Positions 1-8,987 are shown, counted from the stretch's first letter. The stretch is DNA of 56,277 bases from Chitinophagaceae bacterium (GCA_021151685.1 JAGKWS010000041.1:1-56277); one strand, 5' to 3'. Translations and numbers: made by a program. The notes: generated by a model from the sequence alone, not told the origin.

Positions 1-1
1 A

Positions 2-388
2 GCAGTACCCGATGCCCCAGTTTCTTATGTCTATCATGCTGATAGCCCACACCTTGCAATTGTGGTGCTACCGGGCTTGGACGACAGAACCGCCGATTTG
101 AAAAAAGCAATAAAAAGCTTCGATTCGGTAAAGGCCGGTGCCAACGGGCACGAGCTATTGCTGGACTTTTACTCTATGAAAGAAGCCGTGATGATAATAA
201 AAGGATTTGCCAATGCCACGCAGGCCAAGGCGTATATGAATGAGCTGAAAACAGCAAAAGCCCTGAGTGTATTTGCTGAAGGAGAGGTGAATGTTATGGT
301 AATTTCCGGAAGAAACTACAAGAAGATGTTTGCTGAAAAATCGCCCGAGAGCTATTTGTCGTTTTATAATAATAACTATCTGAAATAA
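2..388 (+). CDS. C-terminal part of a SprE/PorW-like T9SS lipoprotein (5' end outside window)
   Basis: The reading frame is open from the left edge of the window to the TAA at 386-388, so an upstream start lies outside; the internal GTG at 62 is not a believable start. The visible 128 residues read as two similar alpha/beta halves: a strand (YHADSPHLAIVVLPG) followed by a helix, then a second strand/helix unit with FANATQAKAYMNELK, ending FVIS-like VMVISGRNYKKMF and YLSFYNNNYLK. This pattern resembles my memory of the C-terminus of SprE/PorW, the TPR lipoprotein needed for type IX secretion in Bacteroidota. The TPR part is not in view, so the assignment rests only on the tail. A T9SS client is present at 15.9 kb, which fits but does not prove it. 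Confidence 0.5.
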   Translation, partial: AVPDAPVSYVYHADSPHLAIVVLPGLDDRTADLKKAIKSFDSVKAGANGHELLLDFYSMKEAVMIIKGFANATQAKAYMNELKTAKALSVFAEGEVNVMVISGRNYKKMFAEKSPESYLSFYNNNYLK

Positions 389-402
389 CCATTTGTCCCT
401 AC

Positions 403-410
403 TATTTTTG
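403..410 (+). promoter_or_regulatory. Bacteroidota -7 box (TATTTTTG) upstream of hutI
   Basis: An exact TAnnTTTG match lies 63 bases before the preferred hutI ATG at 474. No TTTG at the proper -33 spacing is seen, so this is a half-supported promoter. Confidence 0.35.
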
Positions 411-473
411 TGATAGCTGCATGGGGTAAAGTTTGCCAGAATGCCTCCTCATATAAATGCAGCCACATTATAT

Positions 474-1703
474 ATGCGCACGCTCATCACAAATATTTCG
501 CACCTATTTCAGACCGAAGACCATAATGACACTCCTATTTTGAAAGTAGCAGGTAGTGCTATGGCAGAGATATCTTCCATTACAAATGCGTGGTTGTTGC
601 TACAAGATGGGTATATACACAGCTTTGGTGCTATGCCTACCCTACCCGATGTACATGCCGATGAATATATAGATGCTACTGGCCGTATGGTACTGCCAGC
701 ATGGTGCGACAGCCATACACATATAGTATTTGCCGCCCCCCGCGACGGCGAATTCCGCGACCGTATACTGGGCATTAGTTACGAAGAAATTGCGAGGAAA
801 GGTGGTGGTATCCTCAACTCGGCCAAGCGGCTGAATGAAATGGATGAGGACGAACTGTATGATGGCAGCCTGCAAAGACTGTATAACGTGATGCAACAAG
901 GCACCGGAGCTATAGAAATAAAAAGTGGGTATGGTTTGTGCCTGGAGGGCGAACTGAAAATGCTGCGGGTAATAAGACGATTGAAAGAACAAGTGGGTAT
1001 ACCTATAAAAGCCAGTTTTTTGGCAGCGCATGCCTACCCTATGGCTTATAAAGAAAATAAGGCAGCATACATAGACCTGATAATAGATGAGATGCTACCA
1101 GTAGTAGCCGGTGAAGGGCTGGCAGACTATATGGATGCATTTTGTGAGCAAGGATTTTTTGGCATTGAGGAAACCGAGCGTCTGTTGGAGGCTGGCTGGA
1201 AGTATGGATTAAAACCCAAAATACACGCCAACCAACTGCACTACTCGGGTGGTGTGCAAGTGGGTGTGAAACACAATGCACTGAGTGTAGACCATTTGGA
1301 ATGTGTGGGCGATGCCGAAATTGAGGCATTGAAGCATAGTAACACTATGCCTGTGTTGCTACCGGGGGCAGCCTATTTTTTGGGAATACAATACCAGCCT
1401 GCCCGCCGCATTATTGATGCGGGTTTGCCGGTTTGCCTTGCCAGCGACTACAATCCGGGCTCGTGCCCATCTGGCAACATCCCCCTTTTATTGTCTATAG
1501 CCTGCACACAACTAAAAATGACACCAGAAGAGGCCATACATGCAGTAACTATAAACGGTGCAGCCGCCATGGAACTGGCAAACGACATGGGGACAATACG
1601 TGTGGGCAAGAAGGCCAGCATTATACTAACACATAAAATGTCGTCGCTGGCCTATATACCATATGACTATGGTAACAACCCTGTATACAAGCTGATACGG
1701 TAA
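474..1703 (+). CDS. hutI: Imidazolonepropionase
   Basis: HutI hydrolyses 4-imidazolone-5-propanoate to N-formimino-L-glutamate in the histidine degradation pathway; it is a cytosolic metal-dependent amidohydrolase. The metal-binding HTH of the amidohydrolase fold is at about residues 81-83 (CDSHTHIVFA). Other family signatures follow in order: KSGYGL, AAHAYP, HANQLHYSGG, SVDHLE and SDYNPGSCPSGN, the last being a HutI hallmark. I chose the ATG at 474 because it gives 409 residues, the usual family length, and begins directly in the first beta strand (MRTLITNISHLF); an ATG at 441 would add an 11-residue unsupported extension. hutH, hutU and a formiminotransferase are not adjacent, so the pathway must be scattered or incomplete. 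Confidence 0.95.
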   Translation: MRTLITNISHLFQTEDHNDTPILKVAGSAMAEISSITNAWLLLQDGYIHSFGAMPTLPDVHADEYIDATGRMVLPAWCDSHTHIVFAAPRDGEFRDRILGISYEEIARKGGGILNSAKRLNEMDEDELYDGSLQRLYNVMQQGTGAIEIKSGYGLCLEGELKMLRVIRRLKEQVGIPIKASFLAAHAYPMAYKENKAAYIDLIIDEMLPVVAGEGLADYMDAFCEQGFFGIEETERLLEAGWKYGLKPKIHANQLHYSGGVQVGVKHNALSVDHLECVGDAEIEALKHSNTMPVLLPGAAYFLGIQYQPARRIIDAGLPVCLASDYNPGSCPSGNIPLLLSIACTQLKMTPEEAIHAVTINGAAAMELANDMGTIRVGKKASIILTHKMSSLAYIPYDYGNNPVYKLIR

Positions 1704-2225
1704 TAGATGCACCCGCATCTACACTAATTTCTGAAAATGCCATAAGAGCTGGTTATAAGATGTTTATATTACTCTTCTATGGTTGATTTGGTTTACAACT
1801 TCATTCCACTTTGGGCTGAAGGAATAAGAGCCGTTTTAATATATATTCATAGCCTTTTTATGGCTGTTTTTGGCTGCAACTTCGTTACATTTTTTGCCAT
1901 ATAAAGGACTATGGCTGCAAAATGTGCCTCGTTTCGCTCAAAAACAACTTTCATAATAAACACAAGCAATAAATCTTAAACAGGCTCTAACTATGACTGC
2001 AAAACAACTTTCACAAAAAGGGAAGCTGTATATCTTAAACTTAAAATAGGCTCTAAAAATGTAGGTTGTATTTTATGAGCGCATGCTTATAAACATTTTG
2101 TTAGCCAATGAATGTTAACGCCACAGTGGTTTGTAAATTGACGATATTTGATATTTGACTTGTTTTTATTTGATCTATTTCCTAATTTTCCATTCAACCA
2201 CTACAATAAATTGCCAAACAACAGC
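1704..2225. other. Intergenic spacer, AT-rich, carrying repeats
   Basis: No gene is supported in these 520 bases. The stretch holds a copy of a dispersed repeat (about 1829-1976) and a second, shorter degenerate unit (about 1990-2056) that shares the ctatgRctgcaaaa start, a caactttca core and the tcttaaac...aggctctaa end with the first. The last 80 bases before the kinase are A/T-rich with several near matches to a -7 box but no exact one. Confidence 0.6.
1829..2056. repeat. Dispersed intergenic repeat, copy A, with a tandem degenerate unit
   Basis: The segment 1829-1976 aligns by eye with 8166-8288 in the same orientation: shared landmarks are ccgttttaa, tatggctg, ctatggYtgcaaaatgtg, cgtttcgct, ttcataata and gcaagcaata-like ends. 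Copy A has about ten extra bases (caaaaacaac) inside. Directly after it, 1990-2056 repeats the ctatgactgcaaaa / caactttca / tcttaaac / aggctctaa landmarks of 1909-1990. A weaker partial copy lies at 12290-12355. Confidence 0.6.
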
Positions 2226-3818
2226 ATGACTGAGCTGACAGACTTTTTGGGGAAACTGCTCTGCTACGGCGACTGGCCACCGATAACAGCAAGTGGCCAG
2301 TGGACCACCGTAGAGATATATACTACAATTGCAGGCAATGCCTTGGTAAGTTTAGCTTGTTTGTTTTTTTTGATGTATATGGTGGTGCGTGGCCGGTATG
2401 TGGTGGCCAACTATACCACAACCAAATACATCATTGGCCTGATACTAGTGTTGGCTTTGGGCACTGTGTGCATTACCGACATTATGGCCTTTTGGTTGCC
2501 GGTATACCGCCTAAAGGCATTTGCGATAGGTGTTGGCGGTGTAGCGGCCTTGTGGCTGGCGTGCATAGTGGCAGTAAAAGGGGGGATGTCAAACGCTGCT
2601 AAATACCAAAAGCTATACGAAATAGAAATAGCAGCTAAAGAACAACTTACCACAGTACACAGCGATACTGTAGCTATGTTGGAAGAACAGTTGAGTTTTG
2701 CCACCTTGCGTGCCGATAGGTTTGAGACAATAATGGCCGCCTGTAAGCAAGCAGCCATTATAGCAGATAATAAGCTAAGGCTGATATATGCTAATGGGGC
2801 CGCGCAACAGCTGTTACCCGGTGCATTTGCCGAAATGACAGGGAATAACGACTGGCTGGGAATAACAGTAACCGAAGATGCCCACCTGATAGCAGACAAT
2901 GCATTGCGTCTTTCACAGACGAATAGCATAGTTGTGTTTCCTATACGCATACCCGGCAAAGATGGATATAAGATGCAAATGGAATGCCTGATGCATTTGA
3001 TGACACTGCCCGGTATAGATGAATCTTGTGTGATGATAGAGCTGACAGATGTAACCGACTATGTAGTGCGCATAAGTGAACTGATAGGAGCACAACAAAA
3101 ACAGGAACGTCGCTTACAAGAAGCTACCCACTATGCGGACGCTGCCACCAAGGAAATAGATACTTTTTCTTATGCTATATCGCACGATTTGAAAGCACCT
3201 GTGCGAATTATTTCGGCCTATGCCGACATGATGTATACCGACTTGAAGCAAACAGAAGATACAGAGGCGGTGAAAATGCTGGAAGTGGTGAATGCCAATG
3301 CCCGGCAGATGATGGCTATGATTGAATCTTTGACAAGCCTGACACGAATAACCCGAAAAGACCTTGTACTGGTAAACGCCGACATGGAATCTATAGTAAA
3401 AAGTGTGATAGATGAATTGCGTACGGTACAACATAGCAAAACCACCATTATACTGGATACTATATTGCCGGCAACCTGCGACAGTGTGCTACTACGCCAC
3501 GTTTGGACTCATCTTTTATCGAATGCGCTGAAGTTTTCTTTGTCGGTTGCAGCACCACAAATTCGTATAGGGTCTGAATTGAAGGAGCACCAAATAGTGT
3601 ACTATATTGCCGATAATGGTGTAGGTTTTGATATGAAGTATGCCGATAAGTTGTTTGGATTATTTCAAAGACTACACAAGAAAACCGATTTTGACGGTGC
3701 CGGCCTGGGCCTTGCTACCGTGCAGCGCATTTTGCTGAAGCATGGTGGCTACATATGGGCCGATAGCAAGGAGCATGGTGGTGCAATGTTCTATTTTACA
3801 TTACCTAAATCAACATAA
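2226..3818 (+). CDS. Membrane-anchored sensor histidine kinase (PAS-like, HisKA, HATPase)
   Basis: This 530-residue kinase has three likely membrane segments at about 34-56, 66-90 and 98-118, a coiled linker, and a PAS-like fold around residues 165-285 (IIADNKLRLIYANGAA). The phospho-accepting His is H320 in the H-box SYAISHDLKAPVR; the N-box Asn is about N433 (LLSNALKFS), followed by ADNGVGFDM and GAGLGLATVQ of the ATP lid. The kinase half resembles phytochrome-type HisKA kinases but no GAF/PHY or bilin site is present. I chose the ATG at 2226 rather than the non-ATG start at 2148, which would add an unlikely Phe-rich leader. The response regulator starts only seven bases after its stop, so the two are probably a cognate pair. 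The ligand is unknown. Confidence 0.9.
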   Translation: MTELTDFLGKLLCYGDWPPITASGQWTTVEIYTTIAGNALVSLACLFFLMYMVVRGRYVVANYTTTKYIIGLILVLALGTVCITDIMAFWLPVYRLKAFAIGVGGVAALWLACIVAVKGGMSNAAKYQKLYEIEIAAKEQLTTVHSDTVAMLEEQLSFATLRADRFETIMAACKQAAIIADNKLRLIYANGAAQQLLPGAFAEMTGNNDWLGITVTEDAHLIADNALRLSQTNSIVVFPIRIPGKDGYKMQMECLMHLMTLPGIDESCVMIELTDVTDYVVRISELIGAQQKQERRLQEATHYADAATKEIDTFSYAISHDLKAPVRIISAYADMMYTDLKQTEDTEAVKMLEVVNANARQMMAMIESLTSLTRITRKDLVLVNADMESIVKSVIDELRTVQHSKTTIILDTILPATCDSVLLRHVWTHLLSNALKFSLSVAAPQIRIGSELKEHQIVYYIADNGVGFDMKYADKLFGLFQRLHKKTDFDGAGLGLATVQRILLKHGGYIWADSKEHGGAMFYFTLPKST

Positions 3819-3825
3819 CACCGAT

Positions 3826-4260
3826 ATGGAAACAATAGAAATCCTACTCATTGAAGACAATCCTTATGAAGCAGAGTTGGCAATAAGGAGCCTGAAATCG
3901 AACAATTTGGGCAATAGAATCCGCCATATTGATGATGGAGCGGATGCATTAGACTATCTGATGTCGGACGAGTTTTTGAACAGCGGGCTCAACTATTTGA
4001 TACTACTGGACCTGAACCTGCCCCGCGTTGACGGGCTTGAAATATTGCGCCACATTAAAAGAAGCGATATCCTGACGATGGTACCAGTAATAGTACTTAC
4101 ATCATCGAAAGAGGAGCGTGACATTATAGATAGCTACAGACTTGGTGTAAATAGTTATATTGTAAAGCCGGTCAACTTTGATTCATTCAGCAAGGCAATT
4201 GCCGATTTGAAAATGTATTGGCTTTTATTGAATCAGTGGCCACAGAATGGGAGGAGTTAA
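3826..4260 (+). CDS. Single-domain response regulator (CheY/Rcp1-like)
   Basis: The 144-residue protein is one receiver domain with no output domain. The acidic pocket is E10-D11, the phospho-acceptor is D62 (LLDLNLPRVDG), the switch Thr is T92 (VLTSSKEE) and the conserved Lys is K114 (VKPVNF). The length and the YLMSDEFLNSG insertion resemble the Rcp1 family, regulators paired with phytochrome-like kinases. The start is the ATG at 3826, seven bases after the kinase stop; starts further upstream lie inside the kinase gene. It likely takes phosphate from the kinase just upstream and passes it on to, or competes with, another protein. Confidence 0.92.
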   Translation: METIEILLIEDNPYEAELAIRSLKSNNLGNRIRHIDDGADALDYLMSDEFLNSGLNYLILLDLNLPRVDGLEILRHIKRSDILTMVPVIVLTSSKEERDIIDSYRLGVNSYIVKPVNFDSFSKAIADLKMYWLLLNQWPQNGRS

Positions 4261-4303
4261 TTGCATTATTGTATATTTATAATAATATTTGCACAGTAAA
4301 AAA

Positions 4304-5464
4304 ATGATTGGCAACGAAATAAACATATTACACCTTGAAGACGAGGTAATGGATGCCTATCTGGTGCGCAAGATACTGGAACGCGCCTTGCTGAAGTTTA
4401 CCATCACAGTTATTTGCGACAAGGCTTCTTTTGCATCGGCCATACAAACGGGCAAGTACGATATAATACTTGCAGACCACTCTATGCCACAGTTTACTGC
4501 GGTAGATGCGCTGCGCATAATGAAAGAAAAAAACATAGACCTACCCTTTATTCTTGTTACTGGTACAGTGTCTGAGGAATATTCGGTAAACGCTATGAAA
4601 GAGGGTGCGTGGGACTACATACTAAAAGACAGGCTGCAAAGGTTGCCCAGTGCTGTAACCGGCACGCTGGAGCGATACCAGGCAACACTGGACAAAAAGA
4701 AACACCTGAACGAAATAATAGCCCGCGAAGCAATGATGAAGGAAGCTGAAAAGCTTGCCGGTTTTGGCAGCTGGCAAGCCAATCTGATGACTGGCACTAC
4801 TTTTTGGTCGGACCATAAGTATAGACTATTGGGTTATGAACCGGGCGAAGTAGTACCTTCGTTTGATGTATTTATGGCTCGCATACACCCCGAAGATAGT
4901 GCGTATGTAAAGCAGATACATGAAAATGCATTTGCAATGCTGGATAAGCTACAATATGAATGCCGTGTGGTAACTGTTGGTGGTGAGATACGGTACCTAC
5001 ATTCGGAATTGGTAATAAAAAGAAATGAGCAACAACAAATTGAAACTTTAGCAGGCTTTATACACGATGTTACCGAAGTGCGGCAAGCAATGAAGCAAAA
5101 AGAAGATAGCGAGAAAAAATACAAATACCTTTTTGAGCATAACCCACAGCCCGCATGGGTGATAGATACCTGCACGCACAAGTTTCTTGATGTGAACCAT
5201 GCTGCCATAAGCTATTATGGCTATAGCTATGAAGATTTTATAGGTATGACCGCTCTGGACTTGAGACCAAAGGAAGATAGTGCCATGTATTTGCAATATG
5301 CCGAAGATAGCCGCAATGCCGCTGCTACTACATGGAAACGTAATGGACGACACCAGAAAAAAGATGGCACCATTGTACAAGTAGAAATAACAGCCAGTAA
5401 TGTAGTATTTGATGAAAAACCCGCCCAACTGATACTGCTAACCCATGCAGTAGAACAGGCATAG
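4304..5464 (+). CDS. Response regulator with two PAS domains (REC-PAS-PAS), no output domain
   Basis: The protein is 386 residues long. Residues 6-130 form a receiver domain: D12/E13 acidic pocket, D58 phospho-acceptor (LADHSMP), T86 and K108 (YILKDRL). A coiled segment leads to a PAS_3-like fold at about 150-265 (WSDHKYRLLGYEPGEV; FIHDVTEVR) and a second PAS domain at about 275-385 (IDTCTHKFLDVNHAA). The chain then ends, with no kinase, cyclase or DNA-binding domain. The ATG at 4304 is chosen because the upstream TTG at 4289 adds only five odd residues. It follows the response regulator by 43 bases and probably forms one signalling operon. Such proteins usually act as adaptors, or may be the front half of a hybrid kinase whose kinase part was lost. 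Confidence 0.85.
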   Translation: MIGNEINILHLEDEVMDAYLVRKILERALLKFTITVICDKASFASAIQTGKYDIILADHSMPQFTAVDALRIMKEKNIDLPFILVTGTVSEEYSVNAMKEGAWDYILKDRLQRLPSAVTGTLERYQATLDKKKHLNEIIAREAMMKEAEKLAGFGSWQANLMTGTTFWSDHKYRLLGYEPGEVVPSFDVFMARIHPEDSAYVKQIHENAFAMLDKLQYECRVVTVGGEIRYLHSELVIKRNEQQQIETLAGFIHDVTEVRQAMKQKEDSEKKYKYLFEHNPQPAWVIDTCTHKFLDVNHAAISYYGYSYEDFIGMTALDLRPKEDSAMYLQYAEDSRNAAATTWKRNGRHQKKDGTIVQVEITASNVVFDEKPAQLILLTHAVEQA

Positions 5465-5492
5465 CGGGCTCATATGTGCGTTTGATACAGTT

Positions 5493-8093
5493 TTAGAATG
5501 ATGTTTCGGCATATTTTCTGAATTTTTCTTTCAGGTCTGTATCTGTTTCCATCTGAATTATTTTCTCTGATATTGTTTTTAGCAATACTATACGTTTTGT
5601 GGCTGTTTCTGCAACCGCAGTATCGGTGTTTTTCTGCTGTTCTTTTTGCTCTGCTACGGCCTGATAGAATGTACTGGCTGCCGACGAACGGTACATGTTC
5701 ATTTGCTCTCTGATGATCATGTTTCCATATTCTGTTGCTACCAAACCAAATGCGGCATCATCTTTTACCTTCTTCAAATAATTATTCAGCATGTAACTGA
5801 GTGTTACCTTAGCACCACCCCAAACATTGGGTATTTTTTCTACAATCATTCTGGCATCAGCATCGGCACCTTTACGTCCTATTATCTTCCACGATGTTTT
5901 TTCCAAATCGCCACCAGCACCACTGGTTATTGCTTTGCGTGCAATGATGTAAGCAGTATCTGCATCCAGCTTGTCCAGCGCATCCAGTGCATTGGCAGCC
6001 ACCATGTAAGAAGAGTCGTTTACACCTCTGAGTATGGTTGGTTTTGCACTGTTAGTTTTCCATGCGGTCAGGACATCGAACGCTGCTGCACGTACATTGC
6101 GGTTTTCATCGCCCGATGCCATGGCCAAAACAGCCGATAGCCAACGTTTTTTATATCTGTCGCTGGAAGTTCGCTCCAGTTGCGCCAGAGCATGCTGTCG
6201 TATCTGGTATAAAGAGTCATTGAGGGCAGCATCGAGCAATACCTGAGCAGTTGAGTCTGATATTTGTTTACCAGCTCCGGTTACGGCAAGCCGCCGGCTG
6301 ATGAAGCTGGCAGAATGGCGGTATTGCACCAACCATTGCGATGGTTTCTTGTTTTCTTTTATTTCGCCGGGTAATACATGAGCATCGTCCGGGACCACTA
6401 CCGGTCTTACACCATTTATATATGGATATGTAAATGTGTGTTGTTTCTTATGAATATTCCAGTCTGTGGTTTGTATGGCAGATCCATTAATGATATTTAC
6501 TTTCAGTGGTAATGCATAGACAAAGTCAGAATCGGATTGTGCCTGTGTAACGTTTACCCGCAATTGCTGTGTAGAGTCGTTGTAGTCGTAGTTCACCTTC
6601 AGTACCGGGTGCCCTGCATGAAAGTACCATTGATTGAAGAACCAATTCCAATCTTGCCCTGTTGCTTCTTCAACCGCCAATCGCCAATGGTGTGCCTCGG
6701 CAGGCTTCAGCGCATTTTGGCTCAGGTATAGATACATAGCCTTGTCAAATGCCTCATCACCCATCAGGTAATTGAGGTAACGAAGTGTTGCCCCGCCCTT
6801 GTTGTAGGATATGGCATCGAACATTTCTTCGCGGTTCTTGTAATGAAACCGTACTAACTGAGGGTCTTTGGATGAAGAGGCCGCTATATACAGTTGCAAG
6901 TCGTTCCATGCCAGCTCCTCGCCCGATACTTTGCCATGTTTGTATGTGCGCCACAGTTGCTCGCCATAGTTGGCAAAAGACTCGTTTACGGTTGTGTTAC
7001 TCCACGATTCGCAAGTGACATAGTCGCCAAACCATTGGTGAAACAACTCATGCGATACTATGTCTTCGTGATTTTTGTCCTCTATTTCGCGTTTTGTCTG
7101 GTTTATGAACTCGCCAAAAAGTGATGCTGTTGTGTTTTCCATAGCCCCAGACACATAGTCGCGCACAACAACCTGGCTATATTTATTCCAGGGGTATGGT
7201 ATGCCCGTTCTTGCCGAGAAATATTCCATCATTTCTGTTGTGTATCGAAACATGTCGCGCGCGTAAGGGGCATATGCAGGTTCTACATAGTAGTTCACTT
7301 CTTTGCCCCGCCAGTTGTCTTTTACTATTTTGTAGTTGCTAATAGCAAACATTACGGCATAGGGCTGTATGGGTTTATCCATCTTCCAGACATCTGTACG
7401 CATGCCTCCGGGTAGTTTTGTTTGTTTTACCAATGCACCGTTGCCCAGTGTTGTTAGCGTATCGGCTACTGTCAGTGCTACCTCTACGGTAAACCGTGTA
7501 TTGGGTTTGTCAATAGTGATCATCCAGTGCGCGTTAGCCTCGGTTTCACCTTGTGTCCATATATGTGTTGGTTTGGCTGGCTCTTTGCGGTCGGTATTAA
7601 TGAAATACAGCCCTCTGTCGTCTGTAATGGCCGCACTGCCCTTTGTTTCCCCCTTATATGGGGCCGCCGTATATTGCAAGAATATGCGTGCAGTATCTGC
7701 AGACCGATAGAGATTATTGAACCAGATTTTCAGTTTGTCGTCTTTTAGTTGATATTTCAGGTTGGTGTTGCCTTTTTTCTGCACCAGCCGCACGCTGTCT
7801 ATCTCCACTCCTTTGGCATCTAGTTCTACGGTATCGGTAGCATAGATCCATGGCTTTAATGTGATATACTCGCGCACTTTCGCTGTTTTTTCTGGGGCGT
7901 TGAACGTTAGGGCAATTTTGGTATCAATGATATCCCAAACCAAAGTTGCTGAAGGTTGGTAGACAGGTTGGTTGGTAGACAATGATACTCGAAGTGTGTC
8001 GAGATTGACAGTAGAATCTGATTCGGTAACTTGTGCTTGTATTACTGTTGTATAGATGCATGCCATCATTGCGGCAAGAATGGTGCCCTTCAT
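5493..8093 (-). CDS. M1 family aminopeptidase (secreted, with C-terminal HEAT-like repeats)
   Basis: This is a zinc aminopeptidase of the gluzincin M1 family, exported by a signal peptide (MKGTILAAMMACIYTTVIQA). The exopeptidase signature is GAMEN; the zinc site is HELFHQWFGD with H348, E349 and H352 and the third ligand in NESFANYGEQL. The N-terminal domain is the usual M1 beta saddle; after the catalytic domain, about 270 C-terminal residues form HEAT-like helical repeats (ALAQLERTS, AAAFDVLTAWK, AANALDALDKL). I prefer the ATG at 8093 over 8123 because it starts directly at the signal peptide and lies just behind a -7 box at 8111-8118. The predicted length is 866 residues, normal for this Bacteroidota group. 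It probably trims peptides in the periplasm or at the surface. Confidence 0.93.
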   Translation of the reverse strand: MKGTILAAMMACIYTTVIQAQVTESDSTVNLDTLRVSLSTNQPVYQPSATLVWDIIDTKIALTFNAPEKTAKVREYITLKPWIYATDTVELDAKGVEIDSVRLVQKKGNTNLKYQLKDDKLKIWFNNLYRSADTARIFLQYTAAPYKGETKGSAAITDDRGLYFINTDRKEPAKPTHIWTQGETEANAHWMITIDKPNTRFTVEVALTVADTLTTLGNGALVKQTKLPGGMRTDVWKMDKPIQPYAVMFAISNYKIVKDNWRGKEVNYYVEPAYAPYARDMFRYTTEMMEYFSARTGIPYPWNKYSQVVVRDYVSGAMENTTASLFGEFINQTKREIEDKNHEDIVSHELFHQWFGDYVTCESWSNTTVNESFANYGEQLWRTYKHGKVSGEELAWNDLQLYIAASSSKDPQLVRFHYKNREEMFDAISYNKGGATLRYLNYLMGDEAFDKAMYLYLSQNALKPAEAHHWRLAVEEATGQDWNWFFNQWYFHAGHPVLKVNYDYNDSTQQLRVNVTQAQSDSDFVYALPLKVNIINGSAIQTTDWNIHKKQHTFTYPYINGVRPVVVPDDAHVLPGEIKENKKPSQWLVQYRHSASFISRRLAVTGAGKQISDSTAQVLLDAALNDSLYQIRQHALAQLERTSSDRYKKRWLSAVLAMASGDENRNVRAAAFDVLTAWKTNSAKPTILRGVNDSSYMVAANALDALDKLDADTAYIIARKAITSGAGGDLEKTSWKIIGRKGADADARMIVEKIPNVWGGAKVTLSYMLNNYLKKVKDDAAFGLVATEYGNMIIREQMNMYRSSAASTFYQAVAEQKEQQKNTDTAVAETATKRIVLLKTISEKIIQMETDTDLKEKFRKYAETSF

Positions 8094-8110
8094 ATCGGTT
8101 GTTATTGGCA

Positions 8111-8118
8111 CAAATGTA
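8111..8118 (-). promoter_or_regulatory. -7 box (TACATTTG) for the M1 aminopeptidase
   Basis: An exact TAnnTTTG on the minus strand sits 17 bases before the preferred ATG at 8093. It would put the transcript start downstream of the ATG at 8123, supporting the shorter protein. No -33 TTTG at good spacing. Confidence 0.45.
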
Positions 8119-8165
8119 CTCATTGGCTCTGAGTATATTATCCCTTGCAGTGCGTGATAATATAA

Positions 8166-8288
8166 TGGCCGTTTTAAGAATTATTTATTGCATTTATAGT
8201 TGGTATATGGCTGCTACTTTTCGCCAGAGGAAGGGCTATGGTTGCAAAATGTGACCCGTTTCGCTTTCATAATATACGCAAGCAATAC
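8166..8288. repeat. Dispersed intergenic repeat, copy B
   Basis: Same landmarks and orientation as copy A at 1829-1976: ggccgttttaa, tatatggctgct, ctatggttgcaaaatgtg, cgtttcgctttcataata and gcaagcaata. It fills most of the space between the aminopeptidase start and the GtrA-like gene end. Confidence 0.6.
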
Positions 8289-8313
8289 AGCTTAACTGAC
8301 TATAAACAAGCTA

Positions 8314-8826
8314 TCAGGCAATTTCAGACTCGGCCTCTTCTGTAGTTTTGAAAGCAAAGAACCTTTGAGACAAGTAGCTGAGTACTGCTATGATGGCTGA
8401 AATGAACACATAAGAAATATCGGCACGTACCATAGGTAGTAATATTGCAAAGGTCTTAATGAGGACGTATGTAAGCAATATAAAAGTGGCTGTAATGAGT
8501 GCGTAACGGAAAAGTTGCTTCCTGCCCTTCAAATTAGACTCTGTAAATACGATATGACGCGATAGAAAAAAGCCGAGTGGAAAATTGATGCAAAAAGAAA
8601 TGATTTGTGCGCCTACCGGAGCTGTAATATATACATCGGCAAAAATATGCGTGCTGCTTCTGTTCAAAATGACATTGAAAGCCAATGAGTATATTACCAG
8701 AGACAGCACAGTATTGGAGCCACCACAGGCAATATAACGGAATGTCTGGTGTGGAATGAAACCAGAGAAGGGTTTGTAAAAAAAATCTATAATTCCGTTG
8801 ACGATATTTTGGGCTGCTCGGAGCAA
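8314..8826 (-). CDS. GtrA-like family membrane protein
   Basis: A 170-residue protein with four predicted membrane helices (about 28-50, 72-92, 105-128, 138-158). The opening segment FRYIACGGSNTVLSLVIYSL is the typical GtrA start. Family members are thought to move or present polyprenyl-phosphate-linked sugars across the inner membrane for cell-surface glycan modification. The start is uncertain: the frame has no ATG here, and the TTG at 8826 is the best available; the first 20 residues (MLRAAQNIVNG) may be shifted. It stands alone, without the glycosyltransferase that usually accompanies GtrA, although a family 2 transferase lies 4.4 kb away. Confidence 0.8.
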   Translation of the reverse strand: MLRAAQNIVNGIIDFFYKPFSGFIPHQTFRYIACGGSNTVLSLVIYSLAFNVILNRSSTHIFADVYITAPVGAQIISFCINFPLGFFLSRHIVFTESNLKGRKQLFRYALITATFILLTYVLIKTFAILLPMVRADISYVFISAIIAVLSYLSQRFFAFKTTEEAESEIA

Positions 8827-8936
8827 ATCAAAAAAAGTTGCGCGTAAAGATATATTTTTTGCAGGATGGTAACTACTGTGTGCAGGTTGTTTTTTTAATT
8901 AGGGTACATTTTGCAACCAATACGGTAGTTATACAC

Positions 8937-8967
8937 AAAAAAATAGAGATGCCCGAAGGCATCTCTA
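8937..8967 (-). terminator. Rho-independent terminator of the Cys-rich gene
   Basis: On the minus strand a 9-10 bp stem (AGAGATGCC / GGCATCTCT) closed by a TTCG tetraloop is followed by a run of seven T. It lies 21 bases after the stop of the small secreted protein. Confidence 0.85.
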
Positions 8968-8987
8968 AATGTATTATTGAGCAACAA

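Noticed and set aside
509..1329. Three antisense ORFs of 88-129 codons opposite hutI
   Set aside because: They lie fully inside a clearly coding gene, show no family features, and are shadows of its codon pattern.
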